The translations under genes and the position numbers were made by a program. From positions 61,517-125,516 of the forward strand of contig CAZFSM010000011.1 of NCBI GenBank assembly GCA_964521625.1: 64,000 nt of DNA, written 5' to 3'. Positions 31,869 through 40,233 of the stretch are shown in pieces (position 1 is the stretch's first letter; each line of letters opens with the position of its first letter). The notes below the pieces were generated by a model that was given only the letters and a program-made list of their open reading frames with translations, was not told the DNA's origin and did not search any database. This stretch comes from UBA1444 sp964521625. Lineage in GTDB: Bacteria; Bacillota; Negativicutes; UBA1444.

Positions 31869-32021
31869 GTGTGCGCCTCCTGCCGGATTGATCCGCGTCC
31901 CGCCGTGAAACATTCCCGCTATTCATGAATGCAATTTCAAATTAACCGATTTTTCCAATATCGCATAGTACCTTTCTATTTTCACACAAAACCCCTCTCT
32001 CGTCTACTCCAAATTATGACA

Positions 32022-32067
32022 AATAGAGCGGCAGGTAAACTAAGCTTAGTTTACCTGCCGCTCTATT
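32022..32067. terminator. 46-bp perfect palindrome, probable terminator-like structure
   Basis: Two 23-base arms meet with no spacer at TAAG|CTTA. It lies 24 bp after the stop of the small gene at 32091 and before the regulator gene. Only a weak T-run (ATTTGTCAT) follows on the minus strand. It may be a terminator or an RNA end-protecting hairpin. Confidence 0.55.
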
Positions 32068-32090
32068 CTGTCATCGTCGTATTGACTTTG

Positions 32091-32225
32091 TCAGCTTCGT
32101 TTGAAGTACGCCATGCCGCAGACTAGAAACAACAGGCTGCCGGCAAGAAAAATCGCGTCATTATCGACCAGATTGCCGATAGCTAAAAGTATTGCGGCCA
32201 ACAACAGTCCGATCAGTGAGAGCAT
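32091..32225 (-). CDS. 44-residue membrane peptide coupled to gamma-glutamyltransferase
   Basis: Starts ATG 32225, 5 bp after the GGT stop. Two hydrophobic helices: 'MLSLIGLLLAAILLAIGNL' and 'AIFLAGSLLFLVCGMAYF', ending KRS. Codon choice is like that of its neighbours. The ribosome site is weak (GAGCCGG), so translation probably depends on coupling to GGT. Function unknown; too short for routine annotation. Confidence 0.55.
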   Translation of the reverse strand: MLSLIGLLLAAILLAIGNLVDNDAIFLAGSLLFLVCGMAYFKRS

Positions 32226-32230
32226 CCGGC

Positions 32231-33970
32231 TCAGTACCCGAAGGCCTGACCCAATCGACGGTTGTCGGCGGCGCCGTGCAGGCTGCCGTCAGGCAAGATC
32301 ATGATCCCCTGCGCGCCACCAAAATAGGCGGAACGCTCCGGACGCAGATTCACTTTGTGCCCGCGCGCTTCCAATTCGCGCACGATCACTTCCATATGAT
32401 CGGCGAACTTGTATTCGACTACTGGTTTTTCCAGTTGAACCACCGCCGCGTTCGGATTGTGCGAGCGAGCGTCGAGGATTGCTGTCTGCAGATCCATCTT
32501 GAAGTCAACCACGTTGACTACGATGCCGACCATCGTAGTAATGATTCGTGGTCCGCCCGGCGATCCCATCGTCAGGAACGGTTTGCCATCTTTCAGCACG
32601 ATCATCGGGGTGATGCTGCTGAGCGGGCGTTTGCCAGGGGCCGGAGCATTGTTGTGGTCCGGGTTGTTGGCGACGAAATCATCCATCTCGTCGTTCATGA
32701 TAATCCCAGTTCCATCGACGATGACACCGGAACCAAAGAAGTCATTGATCGTCTGGGTCACGGTGATCATGTTGCCGTCCTTGTCAATGACCGAGAAGGA
32801 AGTTGTGCTGCCGGCCGAATATTTGGCCGGGTCGCCAAACTTAATCGCATTGTTTGCTTTGTCCGGGTCGATCGTTTTGCGGCGGTCAGTCGCGTATTTT
32901 TTGTCGGTCATGCCGGCCATCGGCACATTGACAAAGTCGGAGTCGGCCATGTATTTGTTGCGGTCGGAAAACGCCAGTTTTTGCGCTTCAATAAAAGTGT
33001 GCAGGAATTCGGATGAGCTTCGTCCCATTTTGGCTACGTCATAGCCTTCCATGACATTGAGCATGTTGACTGCAGTCAATCCGCCGGAAGAAGGCGGCGG
33101 CGAAGTGATCAGCGTATAGCCGCGGTATGTTCCCTGAACCGGCTCGCGCATTTTCGCCTGATACTTGGCCAGGTCGGCTTTGGTAATCCAGCCGCCGGCG
33201 TTCTTTGCATAATAGGCGTCAATTTTATTGGCGATTTCGCCTTTATAAAATACATCGGCGCCACCGGCGGCGACTTTTTTCAGCGTATCGGTCAACGCAG
33301 TGTTTTTAACTACATTGCCTTCTTGCGCCGGTAGTCCGTCTTTGTAAAAGATGCTCTTGAATTCCGTCATCGACGGGGAGAATTTTTCAAACCGGTCGAT
33401 GTTGTCCATGATGATTCCGTTCAGATTCTTGGTCACCGGCAAACCGGCTTCCGACTGTTTAATCGCCGGAGCGACCAAGTCGGCCCAGCTTTTGCTGGCA
33501 AATTTATGATGCAGCATTTCCATGCCGCGTAGTTGTCCCGGCACGCCGCTGGCGTAATAACCGACGGTCGTCGCCATATCCTTGACTTTGCCGTTCGCAT
33601 CGAGCGGGTAAAAGTCAGGTTTTGCCTGAGCAGGCGCCATTTCGCGATAGTCGATGAAATAGGTTTTCTTGTCTTTTGCCGTATAAATAACGGCAAAACC
33701 GCCGCCGCCCATACCGGAAGCGTTCGGCTCGACCACATTCAGCATGAACGAGGTCGCGATCGCAGCGTCAAATGCGTTGCCACCGTTTTTCAGCACTTCC
33801 AGGCCGGCTTGGGCCGCCAGTGGATGCGCCGCAGCCACTACACCGTTCTTGGCGATCACATCGCGTTTTTCCGGCGGATCGTAGGGGCCGGCTGCTGCCG
33901 TCGCCACCACGGACAGCATCAACATTACCGCCAGGAACACAGACATCCAGGATTGCAGTTTTTTCATCAT
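32231..33970 (-). CDS. ggt: Secreted gamma-glutamyltransferase
   Basis: 579 residues with a signal peptide (residues 1-27, …VVATAAAG). The proenzyme layout is normal: large subunit about 28-388, and autoprocessing Thr at 389 in 'GSTTSFSVIDKDGN'. The small subunit includes the 'PGKRPLSSITPMIVLKDG' and 'GSPGGPRIITTMVGIV' blocks. GGT cleaves gamma-glutamyl bonds of glutathione, gamma-glutamyl peptides or poly-gamma-glutamate outside the cytoplasm. It lies downstream of an M14-type hydrolase and a TRAP permease, which suggests harvest and uptake of released glutamyl units. A CapD-like anchoring role for the polymer made by PgsBC is an alternative. Confidence 0.92.
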   Translation of the reverse strand: MMKKLQSWMSVFLAVMLMLSVVATAAAGPYDPPEKRDVIAKNGVVAAAHPLAAQAGLEVLKNGGNAFDAAIATSFMLNVVEPNASGMGGGGFAVIYTAKDKKTYFIDYREMAPAQAKPDFYPLDANGKVKDMATTVGYYASGVPGQLRGMEMLHHKFASKSWADLVAPAIKQSEAGLPVTKNLNGIIMDNIDRFEKFSPSMTEFKSIFYKDGLPAQEGNVVKNTALTDTLKKVAAGGADVFYKGEIANKIDAYYAKNAGGWITKADLAKYQAKMREPVQGTYRGYTLITSPPPSSGGLTAVNMLNVMEGYDVAKMGRSSSEFLHTFIEAQKLAFSDRNKYMADSDFVNVPMAGMTDKKYATDRRKTIDPDKANNAIKFGDPAKYSAGSTTSFSVIDKDGNMITVTQTINDFFGSGVIVDGTGIIMNDEMDDFVANNPDHNNAPAPGKRPLSSITPMIVLKDGKPFLTMGSPGGPRIITTMVGIVVNVVDFKMDLQTAILDARSHNPNAAVVQLEKPVVEYKFADHMEVIVRELEARGHKVNLRPERSAYFGGAQGIMILPDGSLHGAADNRRLGQAFGY

Positions 33971-34001
33971 GATTTCCCTCCTCTATTTATATTGCTTTCC
34001 A

Positions 34002-35126
34002 CTATAGATAAGAGCCGATTCCTTTTTTCACCATGTCGTTATACGAGGGGACACGGTTCAGCACCACTGCCTGGGCCGGCTTCTTTTTCGACAGTATCAT
34101 CAGAAATTCATTGACTGCCGTCACATGGCGGGCTACCCGCAGATCAATCGGCTGGCCTTTGGCATCATAGGGCACAAACAGCCGGTTCAGTTTGGCCGCC
34201 CGTTCATACATCACGTCTTTGCCGGTCAGCACCAGTTGTTCATTGGTTGCGCCGCGCAAGCGTCCCTGCGCCGGATTGGCGGTTTCCATCAAAATGGCCA
34301 GTGTGTCGGTGGCATCGCCCAGTTCACGGTGCGACAAGCCCCGCAGACTTTTCGGTGAGGGTTCGAGGCCGATTTTCATGCCGTCCATCTGCAGGCCAAT
34401 CGTGACTTCCGCCGCATACTCCATCGCCCGTTCATGGGCGACGATTGCGTTGATCACCGGATATTCCGGCGACGCTTCGTGCAGATCGATTGTCATATCG
34501 ACCTTTTCCTGCTTGATCAGTTGCACGATCCCGTAAGCGATCTGCTCGGTCAGGGTACCGTCAGCCCGGCCCGGATAAGCCCGGTTCAGGTTGCGCGTCT
34601 CCGATCCCGACAATTTTTGCCCGGAAGCAGCATGAACATATATATCGGGGTCGGGCCACTGGTCAGTCGGATTGGTTGCCCGTGAACCGAAACGAAACCA
34701 GCGCTCGCCGGAAGCGGCTTTCAGGTGAAACGTCTGCGGCGCCCCTTCGGTATAATCGGTGTGGCTGAAGCCACTATTATTGGACCGTGGAATGATGATC
34801 ATCCGCCCTTTGGCTGGCCGGGCATTTTCAATTAACAACACGGCGCTCAAAAAGCCGGAGGGCTCGTTGGGATGCGTCCCGCCCAAAAGCAAGGCAGTGC
34901 CGCCGGGCTTTCCGCTGTCTAGTATGTATACGGCAGTATCTCCGCTTGTTCCTTTGAGGTTGGAAAAGTAGTCGCTAAGCTGTTTGATCGTTGTCACGCC
35001 GGGTCCCTGGCGGATCGGCTCTTCGTTGTGCATACGCCGAAACTCGGGAGTCACTGCGGCTACAACCAACAATGCAGCTGCCAGGAGAAGGAGCGCTGTT
35101 TTTTTGCTACCCGCAATCATCCGCAT
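34002..35126 (-). CDS. Membrane-anchored or secreted M14/AstE-type zinc hydrolase
   Basis: 374 residues from ATG 35126 (an adjacent GTG at 35129 is possible). An N-terminal hydrophobic segment (about residues 9-26) acts as signal or anchor. Zinc-site motifs: 'LLGGTHPNEPSG' (H-x-x-E), 'IIPRSNNSGFSHTDY' and 'IDLHEASPEYPVINAIV'. The middle 'SETRNLNRAYPGRADGTLTEQ' is shared in pattern with the shorter homologue at 9892. It probably removes or cleaves a terminal acyl or glutamyl unit outside the cytoplasm, ahead of GGT. It follows a 48-residue membrane peptide by 8-10 bp. Confidence 0.8.
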   Translation of the reverse strand: MRMIAGSKKTALLLLAAALLVVAAVTPEFRRMHNEEPIRQGPGVTTIKQLSDYFSNLKGTSGDTAVYILDSGKPGGTALLLGGTHPNEPSGFLSAVLLIENARPAKGRMIIIPRSNNSGFSHTDYTEGAPQTFHLKAASGERWFRFGSRATNPTDQWPDPDIYVHAASGQKLSGSETRNLNRAYPGRADGTLTEQIAYGIVQLIKQEKVDMTIDLHEASPEYPVINAIVAHERAMEYAAEVTIGLQMDGMKIGLEPSPKSLRGLSHRELGDATDTLAILMETANPAQGRLRGATNEQLVLTGKDVMYERAAKLNRLFVPYDAKGQPIDLRVARHVTAVNEFLMILSKKKPAQAVVLNRVPSYNDMVKKGIGSYL

Positions 35127-35136
35127 CACCCCGCCC

Positions 35137-35283
35137 TCACGCCAGCATCAGCGCGCGCAGAATAAAGGGGATTAGCACCCACGCCGCATTGACCTGAAAT
35201 TTGAATTCCTTTTCTTTGATCATTTGCAGTACGATCAACAGGATTGCTGCGATCAGGATCAGCCGGTACACTATCGTCATCAT
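35137..35283 (-). CDS. 48-residue membrane peptide next to the TRAP permease
   Basis: Starts ATG 35283 with GAGGAG about 10 bases upstream. Two hydrophobic stretches, 'RLILIAAILLIVLQM' and 'AAWVLIPFILRALML', are separated by a charged turn (KEKEFKFQ). It lies 13 bp after the TRAP large permease. Position would suit a small permease subunit (DctQ), but real DctQ proteins have four helices and about 160 residues. Unknown function. Confidence 0.6.
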   Translation of the reverse strand: MMTIVYRLILIAAILLIVLQMIKEKEFKFQVNAAWVLIPFILRALMLA

Positions 35284-35296
35284 GCCTGTACACTCC

Positions 35297-36571
35297 TCAT
35301 AGCACGAGCCGCGCAATCTGCGTGGCGTATTTGATCATCAGCACGCCGATGCCGATCGCAACCAACGAAGGCAAAATGAGCGGCTTGACGATCTTCAGGT
35401 AATCCGGTTCCTCTACCACCTGGGCCGCAATCACGGCGGTCAGAGCAACCGGCGGCATGAAGCTGCCCATTGCGGCGATCAGTGACATGGCGGAGGCAGT
35501 AATTATTAAGTTTTGACCAAGCATCGTCAGAATAAACGGCACGCCCAGCACGCTGGCAGCACCAAACACGGATATGCCGCCGAACAGCGGCAAGGTAACC
35601 GCAATACTGGCCAGCAGCAACTCTGGCGGCAAGCTGAGGCTATTGACAGCAATACTGCCCCGGATGCCAGTCAGGGTCATAATCTGGATCAACATGCCGA
35701 CTCCCATCAGAATACCGACGACTGGCAGAATCTCTGCCACACCAGCCCGTGCAGTCTCCAGCAGACTGAATTTCCGGCCAGACAACAGCGCCAGAGCGCT
35801 ACCGATCACAAAGGTCAGCGGCAACCGCGGGTCGGGGAAAATTCCCGGCAGAGCCTTGGGGCCGATCATCAGCACGACCAAAACAATCAACGGCAAATAA
35901 AGCAGCAAGCCGCCCGGCGCCCGTTCACGACAGGAAAACTCCTGCACGACCGCCGCCATATCGGCCTGGCGGGCATATCCATAGCCCAGATACAATGTTG
36001 TCAGGATCGCCAGCGGCAACGTCATGTATAACAACGGAAGATCAAAGCCGATATAGGGCATGTCAATGCCGCCGCCAATAATCATGACCACAATATTTAC
36101 CGGCGGTGCGATCATTCCGTACACTGAAGCCATCGCCACGATCGCGCCGGCCCGTTCGCGCGGCATGTTCATTTTCAGCAGCACCGGCACTAGCAGCACG
36201 CCGGTCGAGAGAACCGATGCAGTGCAGGAACCGGTGATCATGCCGGGGAACATGATGATCAGCGTCATCGCTGTCAGCATGGTGGCCGGTGAACGGCCGA
36301 ACCGCAACATCAGGTCGCAGGCCAGCGCATCCAGCAACCCGTTGCGTTCGATGATTTTCATGAAAATCATCGCCGTAATCAGTACCAGCGATACATCGAG
36401 GTAGCCGAACATTCCTTCGACAAGGTGGCGCAGCGGAAACCCATGCCCATCGGCGGCAGCCACCACCACACTTGTCGCGGCCAGCGACAATCCGACCGGC
36501 CATTTCAGTCCGGCAACCAGGCCGAGAAAGCAGGTCAGCATTAAGCCAAGCAGTATTGTTTCCTGTGACAT
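35297..36571 (-). CDS. TRAP-transporter large permease (DctM family)
   Basis: 424 residues with about 11-12 membrane helices. DctM hallmarks: 'FPGMITGSCTASVLSTGVLL', 'MASVYGMIAPPVNIVVMIIG' and 'GISVFGAASVLGVPFIL'. TRAP systems import organic acids with a solute-binding protein and a small permease. Neither a DctP-type binding protein nor a normal DctQ is present here; the DUF6305 exported protein just upstream and the 48-residue peptide downstream are the only candidates. The cargo is inferred to be a gamma-glutamyl compound or glutamate from the flanking hydrolases. Confidence 0.85.
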   Translation of the reverse strand: MSQETILLGLMLTCFLGLVAGLKWPVGLSLAATSVVVAAADGHGFPLRHLVEGMFGYLDVSLVLITAMIFMKIIERNGLLDALACDLMLRFGRSPATMLTAMTLIIMFPGMITGSCTASVLSTGVLLVPVLLKMNMPRERAGAIVAMASVYGMIAPPVNIVVMIIGGGIDMPYIGFDLPLLYMTLPLAILTTLYLGYGYARQADMAAVVQEFSCRERAPGGLLLYLPLIVLVVLMIGPKALPGIFPDPRLPLTFVIGSALALLSGRKFSLLETARAGVAEILPVVGILMGVGMLIQIMTLTGIRGSIAVNSLSLPPELLLASIAVTLPLFGGISVFGAASVLGVPFILTMLGQNLIITASAMSLIAAMGSFMPPVALTAVIAAQVVEEPDYLKIVKPLILPSLVAIGIGVLMIKYATQIARLVL

Positions 36572-36598
36572 ATTTTGTTCCTCTCTTTTACGGCACGC

Positions 36599-37174
36599 TT
36601 ATTTATAGGCAGCTTTGAGAAAACGTCCCGCATCGCCTACGGTTTCGGCCATATCGAGCGGTGCTCCGCCTGCGGCATTGGTCATAAATCCGTCTTTGTT
36701 GCCATCAGCCACAATGATCAGGTAATTGGCTGCAGCGGCGCTGATCGTGACAAACCGGTCGGTCAGGTCGCCCCGTCGGGCCTCGCCGCCCACATGCATG
36801 AACAGAATTTTGACACCGGCTTCTTTGGCTGCCGCAATCAGTTGTTTGGCCCGGGTTTCTTCCTGGTCCTGATTAATGCCAGCGGCGCCAAGTCCCTTGG
36901 AACTGCCGCCCACGACCAGGATCACAGTTTTGTAGTCTTTCACTGCGCCAGCTGGCGCCAATGTCTCATACGTATAGGCGAGACCCACTCTGTCCGCCAA
37001 TACCTTCACCAGCTGTCCATCCGCACTTTGCCCGACCGCGGTGATTAGCGTCGGTCCCTCAAAAATCGCCTCGCTAAGACCAGCCGCCGATGTCACGCTA
37101 ACCGCGAGCGACCCGCCCGCCAGCAATAACACCGCCAATACACACACAGTCAGCCGCCAAAATTGTTTTCCCAT
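36599..37174 (-). CDS. Exported DUF6305-like protein
   Basis: 191 residues from ATG 37174 (AAAGGAAG upstream at a slightly long spacing). A signal peptide covers about residues 1-30 (…VLLLAGGSLAVSVTSAAG). The mature part is a Rossmann-like alpha/beta domain: 'GPTLITAVGQSADGQLVKVL', 'KTVILVVGGSSKGLGAAGIN', 'VKILFMHVGGEARRGDLTDR' and 'NYLIIVADGNKDGFMT'. I associate this with DUF6305, a family seen near TRAP-type genes. It is the first gene of the GGT/TRAP operon. A binding-protein role is a guess from position. Confidence 0.7.
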   Translation of the reverse strand: MGKQFWRLTVCVLAVLLLAGGSLAVSVTSAAGLSEAIFEGPTLITAVGQSADGQLVKVLADRVGLAYTYETLAPAGAVKDYKTVILVVGGSSKGLGAAGINQDQEETRAKQLIAAAKEAGVKILFMHVGGEARRGDLTDRFVTISAAAANYLIIVADGNKDGFMTNAAGGAPLDMAETVGDAGRFLKAAYK

Positions 37175-37288
37175 TTTGAAAATCACGCTTCCTTTCCTGT
37201 AGCACTTCTTTTTTTGCGCATTGTTCCTCTGCACATTCTGCTACTTCTTTCAATTCAAACAAATTCACGCTTTTCCTGCCACTTGGCG

Positions 37289-37328
37289 AAAAAAAATGAG
37301 GATCTGCGACAAAATCACAGTCCCCACT
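37289..37328 (-). terminator. Rho-independent terminator after the serine operon
   Basis: On the minus strand, TGGGGACTGTGA pairs (one bulge) with TCGCAGATCCTCA around a TTTT loop. T8 follows. It lies 55 bp after the DUF1015 stop and upstream of the DUF6305 gene. Confidence 0.75.
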
Positions 37329-37382
37329 TTTCATATTTACATATAATATAGTGTTTTTCCGCAGCTTTCCAATAATCGATGG

Positions 37383-38612
37383 CTAGTCTAGGGTGTGAAT
37401 TACCATGCCGTCACGCAGCTTCGGCTCGAACCATGTTGACTTGGGCGGCATGATTTCATTGGCGTCGGCCACCGCCATCAGCTCTTCAATCGAGGTCGGA
37501 TAGAGCGCAAAGGCAACGACAGCGCGGCGAGAGTCAACTAGGCGCCGTAGTTCGGCCATGCCCCGGATGCCGCCAACAAAGCCGATCCGCTTGTCGGTGC
37601 GCGGGTCTTGAATTCCCAGCAGCGGCGCCAGCAGGTTATTCTGTAAAATGTTCACATCCAGGCGGCTCAGGGAATTGGTGTGGTCAAATGTTCCCGGTTT
37701 CGGCGTCATCTGGTACCATGCGCCATCGAGATACATGCCGAAGCGGTGCACCCGTTCCGGTTTGCCAGTTTCATCGCCGCGACCGCGCACCGGCTCCACG
37801 ATGAATTTCTGACCGACACGCGACATGAACTCCTCCGCCGAGGTGGATCCCCAGTCATAAATGACGCGGTTGTAGTCGAGGATCCGCACTTCGTCATGGG
37901 GGAACAGCACCGTCAGAAAGTAACCGGCGTTTCGCCCGTTACTCAGGCGGCTCACCCGGGCCGCCGCCGCTGCGCGGTGGTGGCCATCGGCGATATACAG
38001 ACGCTCCACGCTTTCAAACGCAGCTTCGATGCCATTGATTGCCGCCGCATCGGCCATTACCCAAAGGCTGTGCCGGATGCCGTCTTCGGCGGTAAAGTTG
38101 TAAACGGGGGGTGTGGCGGTGATTGCCGCAACCAGTTCGGCTATGTCCTGATTGCGCCGGTACACCAGAAACACCGGGCCGGTTTGCGCACCACTGCCCA
38201 AGATATGATCGACTCGGTCCTGTTCTTTGTCCGGGCGGGTCAGCTCATGCTTGCGGATGATGCCTGCTTCGTATTCTTCAACCGAACACACCGCGGCAAT
38301 TCCGGTCTGGACATTTTTCCCCATCTGTTGTTTGTACACATAGTAACAGGCTTGCTGGTCGCGGCCAAGCAGGCCGCTAGCGACAAATTCGGCCATTTTT
38401 TTGCTGGCCTGCTCATATACGATGGCAGCATGAGAATCGGTATTTTCCGGCAAGTCGACTTCCGCCCGGGTCACCTGCAGAAAACTCTGCGGGTTTTTGG
38501 CGACCATCTCACGGGCTTCCGCCGTGTCCATCACATCATAGGGCAACGAGGCAAAATCCGCCGCCAGGGCCGGTTGCGGGCGCAGCGCCCGAAAAGGCTT
38601 TACTTTGGCCAT
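37383..38612 (-). CDS. DUF1015 family protein, third gene of the serine operon
   Basis: 409 residues, family length. Typical blocks: 'FRALRPQPALAADFASLPYD' at the start, 'ADGHHRAAAAARVS' near residue 215, and the C-terminal 'LYPTSIEELMAVADANEIMP' with 'STWFEPKLRDGMVIHTLD'. The family resembles ParB/SerK-type kinases; in several Firmicutes and archaea it sits with serC and serA, where a serine-kinase-like or regulatory role is suspected. 12 bp after serA, so co-transcribed under the T-box. Confidence 0.85.
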   Translation of the reverse strand: MAKVKPFRALRPQPALAADFASLPYDVMDTAEAREMVAKNPQSFLQVTRAEVDLPENTDSHAAIVYEQASKKMAEFVASGLLGRDQQACYYVYKQQMGKNVQTGIAAVCSVEEYEAGIIRKHELTRPDKEQDRVDHILGSGAQTGPVFLVYRRNQDIAELVAAITATPPVYNFTAEDGIRHSLWVMADAAAINGIEAAFESVERLYIADGHHRAAAAARVSRLSNGRNAGYFLTVLFPHDEVRILDYNRVIYDWGSTSAEEFMSRVGQKFIVEPVRGRGDETGKPERVHRFGMYLDGAWYQMTPKPGTFDHTNSLSRLDVNILQNNLLAPLLGIQDPRTDKRIGFVGGIRGMAELRRLVDSRRAVVAFALYPTSIEELMAVADANEIMPPKSTWFEPKLRDGMVIHTLD

Positions 38613-38624
38613 TTCGTTCTCTCC

Positions 38625-40217
38625 TTATACTTGCAGTGATTCGAAATTGACCAGCGTCGCGCCAACAATTCCATCCACTGCCTTTAGTTGTTCAAGTACC
38701 GGCGTAGGAATCGGCGACTGCACACTGAGCACCATCATCTGATTGCCGGCTTTTTCCGAGCGACCCACCTGCATGCTGGCGATGTTGATGCCATGTGAGC
38801 CGAGAATCGTACCGACTTTGCCGATGATGCCGGGGCGGTCGATATGCGGTCCAATCATTAGCCAACCCTGAGGCACAAAGTCAACCCGGTAATCGTTGAT
38901 CATCACAATGCGCCCCTCTTTGCCGAACAAGGTCCCTTTCACACAGCAATAGTCTTTGTCGGTCGTGACCCGGACCTGAATCAGGTTGGCAAAGTTCTCG
39001 GTATCCTTGTTTTTTACTTCCTTGATCTTGATGCCGCGTTCTTTGGCCATTCCGGGCGCGTTGACATAGTTGATCGATTCCTGCAGGATTGGGCTGAGCG
39101 CCCCTTTGATCACGGCAACGGTCAGCAGTTTGGTATCGACTTCGCTGATATTGCCGGCGTACTCCACGCTGATCGACTCAATCCGTCCCGGCGCCAGTGT
39201 GGCAGACAGGCAACCCATATGTTCCGCCAGGTTGAAGTAGGGGCGAATGACTTCCAGCACATGGGCCGGAATCGGCGCCATATTCACCGCCGTCGTCACC
39301 GGCTCGCCGCGCAGGGCCGCCAGTACGCCATGGGCAACATCGACCGCCACGCCGACCTGGGCTTCCGCCGTCGAGGCGCCGAGATGCGGCGTGGCGATGA
39401 CTTTGGGATTCTTCAGCAACGGATTGCTGGGATCGACCGGTTCTTTTTCAAATACGTCGATTGCAGCGCCTGCGACGATTCCTGCTTCGATAGCGTCATT
39501 CAGGTCTGACTCATCAATCACGCCACCACGGGCGACGTTAATGATGCGGACGCCTTTTTTCATTTTGGCGAAGGCTGCTTTGTTGAGCAGCTTCTTCGTA
39601 TCTGCCGTCAACGGCAGGTGCAAGGTGATGAAATCGGCGCGGGCAAAAATTTCATCGAGTTCGGCCAGTTCCACACCGAGGGCTTCGGCCCGATCAGCCC
39701 GGATAAACGGATCATAGGCCAGGATATGCATTTCCATAGCCAACGCGCGTTTAGCAACGCCGCTACCAATCCGGCCCATGCCGAGTATGCCGAGGGTTTT
39801 TCCCCGCACTTCCACGCCGGTGAATTTTGGCCGTTCCCACAATCCGCTTTGCAGCGAAGCATATGCCTGTGGCACGTTGCGTGCCATTGCCAGCATCATC
39901 GCCATCGTGTGTTCGGTCGCGGCGATCGTATTGCCTTCCGGCGCATTCAGTACAATAATTCCTTTTTGCGTGGCCGCTTCAACATCGATGTTGTCGACGC
40001 CTACACCGGCCCGGCCGATGACTTTCAGGTTTTGGGCGGCGGCAATGACTTCTTTGGTCACTTTTGTTTCGCTGCGCACGACCAGTGCGTCATATTCGGG
40101 GATCGTAGCAATTAGTTGTTCCTGGGTCATTTTCTGGATGCTATCCACTGGAAATTCTTTGGCGAGTATATCGACGCCGGCTTGCGCCACCGGGTCGCTG
40201 ACCAGTATCTTTGGCAT
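38625..40217 (-). CDS. serA: D-3-phosphoglycerate dehydrogenase
   Basis: 530 residues, the long form with substrate domain, NAD domain, intervening domain and C-terminal ACT domain. NAD-binding 'LGILGMGRIGSGVAKRA' is near residue 146. The catalytic Arg, Glu and His lie in 'INVARGGVIDESDLNDAIEA', 'AIDVFEKEPVDPSNPLL' and 'IATPHLGASTAEAQ'. The ACT end 'RPGIIGKVGTILGSHGINIA' binds serine for feedback control in related enzymes. First step of serine synthesis in the cytoplasm. 16 bp after serC. Confidence 0.96.
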   Translation of the reverse strand: MPKILVSDPVAQAGVDILAKEFPVDSIQKMTQEQLIATIPEYDALVVRSETKVTKEVIAAAQNLKVIGRAGVGVDNIDVEAATQKGIIVLNAPEGNTIAATEHTMAMMLAMARNVPQAYASLQSGLWERPKFTGVEVRGKTLGILGMGRIGSGVAKRALAMEMHILAYDPFIRADRAEALGVELAELDEIFARADFITLHLPLTADTKKLLNKAAFAKMKKGVRIINVARGGVIDESDLNDAIEAGIVAGAAIDVFEKEPVDPSNPLLKNPKVIATPHLGASTAEAQVGVAVDVAHGVLAALRGEPVTTAVNMAPIPAHVLEVIRPYFNLAEHMGCLSATLAPGRIESISVEYAGNISEVDTKLLTVAVIKGALSPILQESINYVNAPGMAKERGIKIKEVKNKDTENFANLIQVRVTTDKDYCCVKGTLFGKEGRIVMINDYRVDFVPQGWLMIGPHIDRPGIIGKVGTILGSHGINIASMQVGRSEKAGNQMMVLSVQSPIPTPVLEQLKAVDGIVGATLVNFESLQV

Positions 40218-40233
40218 ATTATTTATCCCTCCG

